In this document: piece after piece, positions 1-10,837 of the stretch
Layout of the letters: each line of letters begins with the position of its first letter
How positions within the stretch are numbered: position 1 is the first letter of the stretch
NCBI GenBank assembly: GCA_033239125.1
Contig: BSWB01000005.1
Coordinates: forward strand, 16,235,447 to 16,299,446
Direction: 5' to 3'
DNA from: Fagopyrum homotropicum
Lineage: Eukaryota; Streptophyta; Magnoliopsida; Caryophyllales; Polygonaceae
DNA length: 64,000 nucleotides
Position numbers and translations under genes: made by a program
Notes under the pieces: generated by a model
What the model was told of the DNA's origin: nothing
The model's database searches: none
What the model saw: only the letters and a program-made list of their open reading frames with translations

Positions 1-263
1 TCTGCTTTATTGAATTCCAGAACTTGTCTATCAATTGCCTGAAATAAATAGTTTTTGACCTTCAAGTTCTTGAGCTTGGCTTCCACCTCGACTTTCTTTG
101 AGCCTCATTTGCTGGTGATGTCCCGATCGCCGGTGTCGGGATTCCTTCAACCACCAGACTCCACATCTATTCTCACAAAGTTCCCCATTGCCATGGCCCA
201 AATATCATAATGGCCATCAAACTTTGGGATGGAGGGTTTCAATAACTTTTTTGATGTTGACAT
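1..263 (-). pseudogene. Ty1/copia gag N-terminus, degenerate
   Basis: Reading leftward from an ATG at 263-261, the translation opens MSTSKKLLKPSIPKFDGHYD and continues into IWAMAMGNF, the usual start of plant Ty1/copia gag (UBN2/DUF4219 type). Two stops follow around 150-100, after which gag-like sequence returns (KLKNLKVKNYLFQAID), so the frame has decayed in the middle. The fragment runs off the left edge of the window. Between it and the LTR at 341 lies a TTGGTATTAGAGCT-like primer-binding site (minus strand, about 340-325), so this is the 5' end of a minus-strand element. Inactive. Confidence 0.75.
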
Positions 264-340
264 TCTACTCTCTCTGTGCTTCACTCACTGTTACTCTAAA
301 TCACACAAAATCAGGCCCTTGAAAAAGCTCTAATACCAAT

Positions 341-750
341 TGTTAGAACTCGGTATTAAATTGACTTTGAGAAGTACAAAGAAAGAGATACATCATTCAA
401 AGAAAACAGAGGCAATATAGCCTTTTACTGAACAACTGAGAAATAACTTAATTAAGTAAATAACCACGTCTAACACCCCTAATCGTGGTGATTGATCCAA
501 AACAGATACCTAATTAAAGAATAGGTGAATATGGTTTATTTAACAAATTAAGAATAATAGATAAAGATTAAACTAATTCTAATCTATCACAAACAAAGTT
601 ACTTAAATGAGAACTACTTGATAAAAAGATGGATCTTGAGGAGAAGACTCACTCTGAGATCTTTATTAGCTTGATTGATGACATAACTCGCTAGGTTGCC
701 AGCATCATTAACCCTAATTTGTTGCCAATTAAATTAGAGGATTTACATCA
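341..750 (-). mobile_element. Ty1/copia 5' LTR (partial)
   Basis: The sequence begins TGTTAGAACT at 341, directly beyond the primer-binding site of the gag fragment. On the minus strand this is the terminal ...TAACA of a 5' LTR. The outer boundary is not resolved because a Harbinger transposon starts at 754. No coding potential seen. Confidence 0.6.
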
Positions 751-767
751 TAAGAGCACCCACATCA
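751..767 (+). repeat. Harbinger left TIR with TAA target duplication
   Basis: TAA at 751-753 followed by the terminal inverted repeat starting GAGCACCCACATCA at 754. Confidence 0.85.
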
Positions 768-1116
768 AAGAACACCCAAGATTAATCTTAACTCATTTTT
801 TCTCACTTTTCAGTTTTTCTCTCTCCGCCACATCAGCTTAAGAACACAACCCAAATTTATACCCACATCAATAAGAACATACTACTTGTTCTTAACATAC
901 ATATTATATATTATCTACTTGAATTTGTTTAATAAATAAAACCATAAACGAATTATATTCAACATTAAATTTCAAATAAGAGAAATTAAAATTTCATAAA
1001 ATTTTAATTTTTTACTTAAAAACTTTTTTTACATAAATTAATAATAAAAATAACATTGCACTAATAATATTAAAGTAGATTAAATAGTCAACAATACAAA
1101 ATAGAACAATATCCGA

Positions 1117-1135
1117 GTAGATGATACTCATCTAC
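1117..1135. repeat. 19-bp hairpin downstream of the transposase stop
   Basis: GTAGATGA-TAC-TCATCTAC is a perfect 8-bp stem with a 3-base loop, about 115 bp past the transposase stop codon (minus strand). The same hairpin occurs four times past the ORF1 stop (3086-3237). Confidence 0.8.
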
Positions 1136-1248
1136 AAAAACTAGCAAACATTACATAAATTAAAAATTACACGCTAGATGAAATATTACAAATTTTCAAA
1201 TTTAGACTAAGTAACAAGCGACTAATTATCTATAGTTCCAAACTTTTG

Positions 1249-2448
1249 TCATATATGCTCAACTAAGTCCGCTTTAAGTTGGTGATGAATGCTCATGTCT
1301 CTTATTCGAACTCGATTTTGAATGAACGTTTGCATCTCGATTGGTGGAGTAGTTTGCGGGTTGTCATGCTCCTCTACCTGATCAAATTGAGAACTAACGT
1401 AGTAAAGACGATATGTATCTCTTTCATCTTCGACTATCATATTATGCAATATGATACACGCTCTCATAATCCTTCCAATCAAACCTTTGTCCCACACAAG
1501 TGTCGGATGACGAATTATAGCAAACCGAGCTTGAAGAACGCCAAAAGCTCGCTCCACGTCTTTACGAGTAGACTCTTGATGTTTAGCAAATAACGTGTCT
1601 TTATCCCCGTAAGAATGTCGGATTGATTGGATAAAAGATGCCCATTGTGGGTAGATGTCATCGGCAAGGTAATATCCCATGTTATATTGATGTCCATTTA
1701 CCACAAAATTTACCTTTGGGGCTCTACCATTCATAACGTCATCAAATACAGGAGAACGATCGAGAACATTAATATCATTGCACGTACCTGGTGTCCCAAA
1801 AAAGGCATGCCAAATCCATAGATCGTATGATGCAACTGCTTCTAACACAATTGTTGATTTTCCGCTTCCACATGCATATTGACCTTGCCATTCAACTGGA
1901 CAGTTTTTCCACTCCCAATGCATGCAATCGATGCTTCCTATCATGCCCGGAAAACCTCTATCCTCTCCAGCGCGCAATAGTCGTTGCAAATCGGTTGCAT
2001 TAGGCCTTCTTAAGTACTCATTTTCGAACAATGAAATGATCCCATCAACAAAGTGGGACAAGCATTTTCTTGTTGTTGTTTCACCAATGCGAACATAATC
2101 ATCGACAATACTAGCACCAACTCCATATGCAAGCATGCGTATAGCAGCAGTGCACTTATGTAATGTTGATAGGCCCAACCTTCCAGTAGCATCTGGGTGT
2201 TGTTGAAAGTATCTATCCGAGCCTGACAAGGCTTCAACGATGCGTAAAAATAAATGACGTCTCATTCTAAATCGGCTCCGAAATTGTTCATCGGTGTAGG
2301 TGGGAATCTCAGAGAAATAATCTTTGTATAGCCGATCATCACCTCCTTCACGATCTCGCTCTATGTAGCGTCGTCGTCAACGTGGATTTGAGTTTGAAAC
2401 ACTTGATTGAGGTTGGAGGATATTATCTAAAAGATATTGATCAAGCAT
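1249..2448 (-). pseudogene. PIF/Harbinger transposase (DDE_Tnp_4), one in-frame TGA
   Basis: The nuclease that cuts and pastes the element. The long open part starts at Met 2265 (338 residues). The same frame continues upstream through a typical N-terminus (DDRLYKDYF..., YTDEQF) to a likely original Met at 2448, about 399 residues, interrupted by one TGA at 2379-2377 inside an arginine run, where CGA is the likely ancestral codon. Counting from Met 2265, catalytic residues are visible at D113 (IGSIDCMHWEW), D202/203 (YYLADDIYP) and E238 (KDVERAFG), the DDE triad of the PF13359 family. A protein started at Met 2265 would lack about 61 N-terminal residues, so activity is unlikely. Confidence 0.88.
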
Positions 2449-2695
2449 ATCATTTGTTTCATTACGCTGTTGAATAGTATGTGGACTTGGGGGTGAAGGG
2501 GAAGAACTAGAAGATGAAAAAGAAATTGGATACTTTGACACTTTTTGTGTGAAAGAAATTGAAACTTACAAATGAGTAGATGAAAAAGAAGATTGAAGCA
2601 TATGAAATTTTAGTATGTGATTGTGTATATATAGTAGTTCATAAAATTTAAAATCATGAATTTTGAGATCTTTTGAATTTGAAATCTTGAAGTTT

Positions 2696-2950
2696 GGTGG
2701 AATCTTTTCAAAAAAAAGACATTGATTGATAGAAGATGGTGGAAGTTTTTCAGAGATTTAAAGTTGATTGAAATAAGTTGGTGGAATCTTTTCAGAAAAA
2801 GACATTGATTGATAGAAGTAGGTGAAAGCTTTTCAAAAATTAAAGTTGATTGAAATAAGTTGGTGATATCTTTTCAAAAAAAATTAAAAGTTGATTGGAA
2901 AAAGATATTGATTGATTTAAGATGGTGTAAGCTTTTCAGAAAATTAAAAT
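2696..2950. repeat. Minisatellite, about 82-84-bp unit, three copies
   Basis: Units start at 2696, 2780 and 2862 with GGTGGAATCTTTTCA or GGTGATATCTTTTCA and contain ATTGATTGAT and AAAGTTGATTG. The third unit is more divergent. The array lies between the two Harbinger genes, upstream of the transposase, and could be part of its promoter. Confidence 0.75.
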
Positions 2951-3009
2951 TGATTGGTTGGTAAAAGTATTTGAAAACTTTAAAGAAGCATTGAAAACAC
3001 AAATTATAT

Positions 3010-3019
<10 letters not shown>

Positions 3020-3078
<59 letters not shown>
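3020..3078. repeat. (TA)n microsatellite
   Basis: About 58 bp of uninterrupted TA repeats directly beside the hairpin array. Confidence 0.95.
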
Positions 3079-3081
<3 letters not shown>

Positions 3082-3085
3082 CCGA

Positions 3086-3237
3086 GTAGATGATACACAT
3101 CTACAATACAAACAAGAATAATAGCCGAGTAGATGATAAACATCTACGATACAAACGAGAATAATAGCCGATAGAGTAGATGATACACATCTACTATACA
3201 AACGAAAATAATATCCGAGTAGATGATACACATCTAC
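3086..3237. repeat. Four-copy hairpin array downstream of the ORF1 stop
   Basis: Four units of 43-47 bp, each holding GTAGATG-(5 bases)-CATCTAC: 3086-3104, 3129-3147, 3176-3194 and 3219-3237. The spacers share CCGAGTAG and ACAAACGA. The array begins just past the ORF1 stop at 3260 (minus strand), so it would lie in the 3' UTR or terminator region of ORF1. Confidence 0.85.
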
Positions 3238-3259
3238 TATACTAATTTCATAAATAAAA

Positions 3260-4507
3260 CTAGTTGTTACCAGGGTACAATTCCGCGAGTAGTTCATCTC
3301 TCAACATTGCTTCCGCCGGTGTTAGTTCCCGTCGTGAGGTTAATTCAACAAACATTTTTTTCTTCTCCAACATCATGTATTCCTCATGCATCCTTTTATT
3401 TTCAAGAGCAACCAATGCCTTTGTCTCTGCCTCTCTTGCCTTTCTTTCTTCATATGCGACTTTAAGATTTAGTTCTTTGGTCCTGATATGCATTTCTTCT
3501 TCTCTAGCAGCAAGAACAGAGGCAAGACTAACTTCCCGATCTTCTGCATCATTCGAAGACGTTGACTTTCACTTTCCCTTCCCCTTCCCTTTATTGGTCA
3601 TCTTTCCAGAAGCACGAGAAGGACGAGGAGGACGAGAAGGACGAGAAGTGTTAGACTCGTACATACCTGGATTTGGAGATTCAGGGTTTGAGCTTGAGTA
3701 ATATGTTCCATCTTCATTCACCTTAGACCTTTTGGATCCTTCTGAACTTTCATCCCCTACATGAATGTTTGTCATATTCAAGGAGCTTCTCCATTTTTCT
3801 TCCATTCTGAGCATTTGCCAAGCATGATCAAGCTTAAATTCGCCTCTAGTGTCACTTGTGTAGAGTCTACGAGCAAAAGCAAGGACATCATCTTCCGATT
3901 CACCGCTAGCTTTTCTTTTCGAAGCATGCTCGTAATACCCTGCAAATTTCAAAACAGAGTAATTTATCTTTTGTCAAAGACCCCTACATGTTGTTTCTTT
4001 TCTCATATGCCATGATCCTCTCCTTTCACCGTAGTATTTAACAATTCTATTCCAAAATGTTTTGCTTTTTTGATCATTTCCGACATGTGCATCTTTGCTA
4101 GTGTTGAGCCATGCACTAATTAGTAACCTGTCTTCTTCTTGGGACCATTTTACCCTATCACCCATTGAATGAGTTTGAGTTTCATTCAAAGAACAATGCA
4201 CATCATCTCCAAGGTTTATCACACCATGTTGTGTGTTAAACTCCGGGAGATCTAGTGGTGGAGACATGTTTCCTTGAGTACTTGGAGTAATGGAAGCATT
4301 TGAATTTTGTGGAGAAAAGTTTGGAGGAGTTATGAAAGGATATTGACCATAAGGATACCCTTGACCTTGAAAGTTTGGATGATTTCCTTGACCATGGAAG
4401 TTTGGAAGATTTCCTTGAATGTTTGGAATATTTCCTTGACCTTGAAGGTATTGAACATATTGAAGATATTGAAGATATTGAGGGTTTAGATTTTGGTTAG
4501 GATCCAT
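3260..4507 (-). pseudogene. Harbinger ORF1, Myb/SANT-like DNA-binding partner, two in-frame TGAs
   Basis: In PIF/Harbinger elements ORF1 binds the transposon ends and brings the transposase to the nucleus. Here the frame starts at Met 4507 with a Gln/Asn/Pro-rich tail (residues 1-110), then a trihelix/Myb-like domain (KWSQEEDRLLISAW... TFWNRIVKYYGE, about 118-165). TGA at 3976-3974 falls where the family has Trp. The same frame continues with KFAGYYEHASKRKASGESED and a Lys/Arg-rich linker. A second TGA lies at 3571-3569 and the frame then runs to a coiled-coil-like end (EERKAREAETKALVALE...). All three pieces share one frame, so the gene was about 415 codons and has decayed by point mutation only. 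Confidence 0.85.
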
Positions 4508-5194
4508 ATGAAGTGGATAAAAAATTTTGTTTGGGGTAAAGAAGAGATGGATATGTGAGTGAGGTAAATGTTGGGTAAAATTTGATCATTTTATATAGGC
4601 AAAAAATAATAATAAACTAGTTGAAATAGAAAATTAGTTGAAATAGAAAGTTAGTTCGAATAGAAAGTTAGTTCGAGAAAATTATTTAACGAATGCAATT
4701 AACTTAAATTATTTAAACTTTAAATTGTAATAAAAATAATTTATAAATAAAACAAATTGAAAATTATATATATATATATATATAATGGAAGTCTATAATA
4801 CATAAAATAATTTTATTTTACATATTTTTTTTAATTTCATAATTTATTGTTATTTATAAACATTTATATCATATATATACTAATATTTATCTATAATCAT
4901 TTTAATAAGAAGATAAATAAATAAATATAAATATATACAAATACATATCAAAATTAAAAGAAGCATAAAAATATAAATTGAAATGCAAAATAAATCTAAA
5001 GATGTAACGTTGAAGATGAGAAAAAAAAATTGAAATACAAACAAAAAGAGAAAATAAATAGAAGTAAACAAATGCAATATATTATTGTGGGACCCATATA
5101 AGATTAATCTTGCATAAGATTAAAAATCCTTGGTTCCCACAAAATTTTAATTGGGCCCACATAAGAACACCACAAGAACATGCTTAAGATCCCC
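4508..5194. other. AT-rich 5' region of the Harbinger element
   Basis: About 690 bp between the ORF1 start and the right TIR, very AT-rich, with a short (TA)n at about 4766-4783. It should hold the ORF1 promoter. No gene seen. Confidence 0.6.
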
Positions 5195-5211
5195 CAATGT
5201 GGCTCCTCTAA
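5195..5211 (-). repeat. Harbinger right TIR with TAA target duplication
   Basis: The sequence AATGTGGCTCCTC ends at 5208 and is followed by TAA (5209-5211). It is the inverted partner of the left end, with two mismatches in the first 12 bases. Confidence 0.85.
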
Positions 5212-5589
5212 AAAACCATTGACTGATCAAGTTTTCCGTTGTGTGGATTGTTTAACTTTAAAGTTGATGCTAGCATGACACTACAAGACAATCTTGACAT
5301 TTTTTTTAAAACTAACTTGAGATTTAGAGAGGTGCAATGATAGAATATCCGATGAGACATCTAAAGATAAAAAAAAAAATAATACTATGAAAGTCCTTAA
5401 GAATAAACCTAACATAAAAGGTTAAACCCACTCTGACCTCGATCATTATTATGGATAATAGACATTTCAGGAATAATAAGGTTACGAGTATGCAAATTAA
5501 TAGATTAATAGTAGTAAGTCAATTAGAGGGTAAAAATGTAAAGGAGTTTACAAAACAAAACTTCATAAAAAAAAAGTATAATTCTCCCA
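5212..5589. other. Non-coding stretch right of the Harbinger element
   Basis: AT-rich sequence; no gene, RNA or element end recognised. It may continue the copia LTR interrupted at 750, but I could not align it. Confidence 0.4.
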
Positions 5590-6043
5590 ATTCTTTCAAA
5601 AATGCTTATATTGTAAGAAAATGGGGGCATTTCATTGAATAACATAGAAACAAGAAAAATTGATGAATTCGGATATACTAAATTCACTCGCTCAGCTTTT
5701 AGGCTCGATTCTGACGACCCTTATGAATTGCGTATGTGTTCTACTTAGTCTATGAATAATAATTGTAACATGTCAACTGTTGCTGATCATAATTATCGTT
5801 ATACATATCCATATGAAATGATTGTGTGCATCTATATTTGATAATCGTGATGCCTATATATTGTATTCAAGTTGTATTACGCTCACTACTTCTAATAGAT
5901 CCATGTTCAATAAAATGAAATTATGTGACGGAGGTGAAGTTATGTTAAGTGATAACATTTCCTTAGCTATTAAAGGCACACACGTTACATTAGGTGATAG
6001 CATCTCCTTATTAAAGGTAAAATTAGAAGGGTTAAATGAGTAA
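5590..6043 (+). pseudogene. Ty1/copia gag-protease remnant
   Basis: From 5603 one frame gives CLYCKKWGHFIE, close to a copia CCHC zinc knuckle (C-x2-C-x4-H) with the last Cys lost and a one-base slip in a G run at 5623-5627. From about 5850 the reading SSCITLTTSNRSMFNKMKLC followed by DGGEVMLSDN...AIKG matches the start of the copia aspartic protease, with the DSG active site corrupted. Very short, inactive. Confidence 0.6.
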
Positions 6044-6347
6044 CTATGTCTTTTACCACTATTATTACTCTATTAAGAATTTTCATAGCATAAACTCATT
6101 TAGTAAATATATCTCAATCTAACCCAATTCTTTATATATAGAGTAAAATTAGAGGGGTCTACAAAACAAAAGCATATAAAAAAGAGCATATGTAACCCAA
6201 TTTTTTCAAATTAGAATCCTACAAAATGTTAGATGTTAGATGGGTACCACAATTGACAAGAAACTTGATATTTGAATATGTTTATTTTCTAAGTCATAAA
6301 GAAAACAAGGGTATGTTAAGTTTATTTTCTCTAACACGGTCTTATAG

Positions 6348-6390
<43 letters not shown>

Positions 6391-7404
6391 TTTAAATTTT
6401 TGTGATATATTTGTTCTAAGAAAAGTTATGTTGCCAACAACCCCTTAAGAATACATCACTTATAACTATGGTCTTGTTCAAGTTGATATTGTATGGGGTA
6501 AAAGATTACCCACCATATATAACCCGATTTTGTTTTGAAGTTTGCATAAACCCAATCTCTCATCCCTTTTTAACTTAAAGATTGTTTAATTTTCTGCCAA
6601 AATCCTAAAGTCAAAGATTACCCACCATATATATATCTTCAACATTGAAAACAAACAAAGGGAATAAGATGAAGGCAAGGTCGCCATCAATAGCTGCGGC
6701 AAACCATTACTATTGATGCTGTCTACCAACCACAACCGCTTCAACTACTAACGTGTAGCCATAACCAACACATGCCCAGAGGCATCATGAATAGAAGAAG
6801 GATATGGTTAACTTAAATATGCTGCATTTATTTCCTCCAAAATAAAAAAAAACCAACAACGTTGTATAGTAGTATATTGGTTCGGTTAATTATTGCTCAA
6901 CCAACAGATTTTAGGTTGAACTCTTACTAGATTTATGTCCATTTGCGTGTTGCTATTCTGAAATGTTCAGACGAAGGTTGTGTACGATTGCAGGACTTTA
7001 ATAGCGATGTTGCAATCTTCAATTCACGCTTAATCGTTGATATCGTTCGTTGGTTTTGAAGGAGAATAGAAACAGATGAGTTCAGTTTTGAAGGGAGGAG
7101 AAGAGAAGGAAACACGTGATTTGGGGATAATGGGAGAGAAATCTATTTTTAGTTTTAGTTTTAGATTTATTATGTGATATTTAATCTCAGCCATTAAATT
7201 CGATCAACGGTCTACATTTATTGGACTTCACCGTGAAGTTAAAAATCAACTCCAGGGGAGCACAACCGCTTTATTGTTGGTTCAGTCAGATACTTGAATG
7301 TCGCATATCATTTTAATAGTATATTAGATTTTTATTGAAAGAATTAGGTGAAGTATACTTCTTTTTTTTTTTATGGTTTTTTGTTTTATAAACCTCTCTA
7401 TCTT
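6044..7404. other. Non-coding region with poly(A) tract
   Basis: Holds a 37-base A tract (6350-6386) and a direct repeat of AAAGATTACCCACCATATAT (about 6500 and 6613). A minus-strand frame at 7115-6933 (60 codons) has no recognisable homology. Around 7180-7240 a small inverted motif CTTCACCGTGAAG is present. No gene supported. Confidence 0.5.
6350..6386 (+). repeat. Poly(A) tract, 37 bases
   Basis: Uninterrupted A run after CTTATAGAT. It could mark the 3' end of a retroposon on the + strand, but no LINE or SINE body is recognisable upstream. Confidence 0.9.
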
Positions 7405-7415
7405 TTATTACTTTA

Positions 7416-7615
7416 ATTTGCGTAACAAAAATAATAAAAATGCAAATTTTTTTTTAAAAAAAAACTACAGAGGGACCACGCTCTCTAGGGCAGTTTATTT
7501 TTTCAAAAAAAATACAGAGGTGCGGTCATAGACCGCGCCTTTAGTACTTTTCGGTCAACAACCGCAGAGGAATCCCTGCAGGACAATAAAGAGAGGCGCG
7601 GGATAGGACCGCGCT
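7416..7615 (+). repeat. MULE left subterminal repeat with GC hairpins
   Basis: Contains TTTGCGTAACAAAAATAATA, T/A runs and three short GC palindromes: GCGGTCATAGACCGC, CGGTCAACAACCG and GCGCGGGATAGGACCGCGC. Inverted relative to 14175-14370. Confidence 0.75.
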
Positions 7616-7832
7616 TCTTGCCCTCTTTAATCCACCCGCAAGGCTCCCCTTCTTCCTCCTTACAAAACATTCAAACTTCTTCTTCTTCGGTTCTTCCTTC
7701 TACCACCGGAGAGACCCGCCACCGAAGCACGCCGCCGTCAACGGAGAACGCCGACCTGCTGCACCGCCACCGGAGAACACCTGTTGCACCACCAGGATCA
7801 CCTTAAACCCTATTGTTAGTGTTATCATGATG

Positions 7833-8490
7833 TATGTTAGTATTAGGGTTTTTTAATTGCGTAGGATTAGGGTTTTTATGTGTAGAATTAGGGCTTTATT
7901 TTAGACATATTAATGGATATAAGGGTATTGAACTATGGTTGATTAAATTATTAATTATGTTTGATTAATGTTATAAGGCATGTTAGTTGTTTAATTATGT
8001 TTGATAAAATTTGTAATTAGATTTTATTGAAATATGTTAGTGTTATGGCTTTTTATTTGTGTAGGATTAGAGTTTTTTATGTGTAGAATTAGGGCTTTAT
8101 TTTAGAAATATTAATGGATATAAAGGTATTGAACTATGGTGAATTAAATTATTAATTATGCTTGATTAATGTTATAGACATATTCATTGTTTAATTATGT
8201 TTGGTAAAATTTGTAAATAGTTTTATTGATCATATTATTAATATTGTATACATGAATTTTGTTAGTAGTGTAGGATTATGGTGTAGGGTTATCTTAGAAA
8301 TATTAGTGGATCTAACTATGTAATTAGTTGTTAATAATATATAAGTTATATTTAATAATATTAAATTTGTAATTAGAGTAAAGTAATTATGTTATTTATT
8401 TTATACGTGTGAATTATGTTATTAGTGTAGGGTTATGATTTAGAGGGATTGTAAATATATTAGTGGATCTCAATTATGTCATAAGTCTAA
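7833..8490 (+). repeat. Tandem repeat of about 200 bp in the MULE 5' region
   Basis: GTAGGATTAG followed by GTGTAGAATTAGGGCTTTAT recurs at 7861 and 8061 with long similarity on both sides, so the unit is about 200 bp. Two shorter, more divergent copies follow at about 8265 and 8420. Non-coding, immediately upstream of the transposase start. Confidence 0.8.
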
Positions 8491-8505
8491 CTAAATGTGA
8501 AATAG

Positions 8506-10716
8506 ATGGACGACAACAACAATAATTGGCCTGCATGGGAAAATATGAAAACATACACGAGATTACTCACACATAATGAGTACGCATAATCTGTGATGGG
8601 ATGCGGAAATGTTCTAATGCATTCAACAAATTCGACAATGGCACTTGATCCCTCACATCCTAGTTTTAGTCATGTGGATGAAGTTCAAGTTGATGACGAT
8701 GATATTCACATTGATCTGAATGGTCTAGATGGTGACAATGAGATTCATGAAACAGAAGAAGATCGTCATTTTGAAGATGGGCCCGCAACGCCAGATTATA
8801 AAGAAGTTCGAGAAGCAGCACATCGTGTCATAAGAGCTCAATCAATCAACCCAAGTTGGAATGATGTTGTCGAACAGACTCAATTCGAACGAATTTATGG
8901 AAGGACCCTTATGCGTCAACTCACATAGCAAATGTTGATGAATTTCATAAAGGGAAACGTTTTAATTCATTGGCTGATTTAAAGAGACAGTTGGCAAATT
9001 ATTCCCTAAGGAGAGGATATGATTACACGACAGTCAGAACAGATTCACACTATTATATTGTACATTGTGCTAGAAAAGAAGAAACCAATTGTACATGGTT
9101 GGCTTCCGCACGTCGGGTTGATCAAGCGTTGATTTATGGTCTGTGCACCTCTACAATGGGCCTCATATCCCCGCATGTGTCTCGCATACGAGAGAACTTG
9201 ACAACCACAATGCAACTTCTAGATTCATTTGTCATGAGGTTAAAAACATGGTTCGTCTAGATCTGACAATCAAACCGCGAGTTATCATAGAGGTGATGAA
9301 TGTGAAATATCAAGTGGTTCTATCCTATAAGAAAGCATGAGATGCTAAACATAAAGCAATTGCAGATATCTACGGTGATTGGAAGGAGTCGTACGCTGAT
9401 TTGCCTCGATATATGACGACTATACAACAATCAAACTCATGTACAATTGTTGAATGGGTTACGACGGAAATAGGTGATCATAATGTCCAGATGTTTCAAT
9501 GTGTGTTTTGTCCTTTTGGTCCTTCTATTGCTGGTTTCAAGCATTGTTGTCCGGTTATCTCAATCGATGGAACACACTTATATGGAAAGTACAAGCACGT
9601 CCTACTAGTTACAATGGGTGTTGACGCAAACGAACAACTATTCCCCCTTGTGTTTACACTTGTTGAAGCGGAGAACACAAAAAGTTGGCCATGGTTTATG
9701 AGCTGCATACGCGAATATGTCACAGATAGAGATGGCTTGTGTGTAATTTCAGACAGACATGCAGGGATAACTAGGGCAATGACAGTTCCGAGATGGAGTC
9801 CACCGAGGGCACATCATAGATTTTGTATCTGTCATATGAAGTCATATGTCCAAACTCGATATAAAGACGCACAACTGACATTCCTTGTTGGTGTGACTGT
9901 ATACACACGTGAACATCGTCCATTTATTCGTGGGTTTGACCAGATAGGTGAAAAGAATCGTGATTGTCGTTAATTTCTTCAAGAACTTGGACTAGAAAAT
10001 GGTCGCTACATCACGACGGAGGTTTACGATATGGATGCATGACGATAAACATGTCTGAGTGTTTTAATGGAGTAATGAAACGTACTAGATGTCTTCCCGT
10101 CACTGGCATTGTGCAAGCGACGTTTACTCGTTTGAACAGCTATTTTGTCTCGCGACGTGGTAAAGCACTTCAACGTATTGCAAATGGTCATCTCTTGTCT
10201 AAACACATAGAGGACAAGATCGAAAATTTTAAGGAGGTAGCAAGGACAACAACAGTGAGCCCATACAAAGTTCAACGCGGAATTTACCAAGTTATCATCC
10301 CTAGAGTAGATTGAGGTGGTCATCACAACTTCAATGTTGATTTGGAAGAACGCGTATATAGTTATCTTACGTGGAAACTTTTGAACATAACGTGCCCTCA
10401 TGTACTTGCAATATGTTACTATCACAAGTGCAACTTTGATCAATTTGTTGACTCGTTTTTCACTGCACAATCATACGCGGCGACATGCAATCCATACTTC
10501 CATCCTGTTGTTGATAAGTCTGAATGAGCGGTAGTGCTTGGGCCATTGATAGTTCCGGATCCGGCGTGTTAACGAGGTGCGAGAAGACCTCGTACTGGGC
10601 GAATCAGAAATGAAATGGATCAGAGTAACGATCGGAGAGTGAAGTGTGGACGTTGTGCTCAATTGGGTCATTACAAAAGATCGTGCACTTCTCAAGCTGG
10701 ACCATCAGGAAAATAG
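8506..10716 (+). pseudogene. MULE transposase (mudrA type), multiply disrupted
   Basis: DDE transposase of a Mutator-like element, about 735 codons from ATG 8506 to TAG 10714. Acidic N-terminus, then the MuDR DNA-binding domain (DLKRQLANYSLRRGYDYTTV, from 8973), the catalytic core with D at 9566 (SIDGTHLYGKYKHVLLVTMG), D at 9752 (VISDRHAG) and E at 10057 (NMSECFNGVMKRTR), a SWIM region whose first Cys-x-Cys has become Tyr-Ser-Tyr (about 10357), and a C-terminal CCHC knuckle (CGRCAQLGHYKRSC, 10645-10686). Lesions: TAA 8587, frameshifts near 8900 and 9130, TGA 9338 where the family has Trp, TAA 9971 plus a frameshift, TGA 10312, TGA 10525 and TAA near 10570. Not functional. Confidence 0.88.
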
Positions 10717-10837
10717 TTTTTTCTCTCTAGAGATATTGTAAAATGAACTTCTAAAGTTATTGTTTTAGTTATGCATTATTATTATTGTTATTGTTATTGT
10801 TTTAGTTATGAACTTCTGAAGTTATGAATTATTATTA
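10717..10837. repeat. TTATTG-rich simple sequence
   Basis: Short repeats of TTATTG downstream of the transposase stop. The same kind of sequence resumes after the Helitron (11368-11465), so the Helitron was inserted into one simple-sequence tract. Confidence 0.7.

Larger units (their letters stand above)
754..5208 (-). mobile_element. PIF/Harbinger DNA transposon, structurally complete (4,455 bp)
   Basis: Ends are imperfect inverted repeats: GAGCACCCACAT at the left and, read inward on the other strand, GAGGAGCCACAT at the right (10 of 12 match). Each end is flanked by TAA (751-753 and 5209-5211), the 3-bp target duplication expected of PIF/Harbinger. Inside are the two genes of the superfamily, both on the minus strand: a Myb/SANT-like ORF1 (3260-4507) and a DDE_Tnp_4 transposase (1249-2448). 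Both are broken by in-frame stops and no frameshift was found, so the element looks recently dead. Cross-mobilisation by a related element remains possible because the ends look intact. Confidence 0.9.

Noticed and set aside
3004..3297. 97-codon minus-strand frame rich in Tyr-Ile and repeated VDVYHLLGYY
   Set aside because: It is the translation of the (TA)n tract and the hairpin array, not a gene.
754..5208. In-frame TGA codons in Harbinger genes as stop-codon recoding
   Set aside because: No recoding signal is known in this family, and stops in unrelated elements show the same transition pattern; decay explains them.
7618..7806. 62-codon Pro/Ser-rich frame at the MULE left end
   Set aside because: Lies in the MULE subterminal/leader region, compositionally biased, with no homologue recognised.
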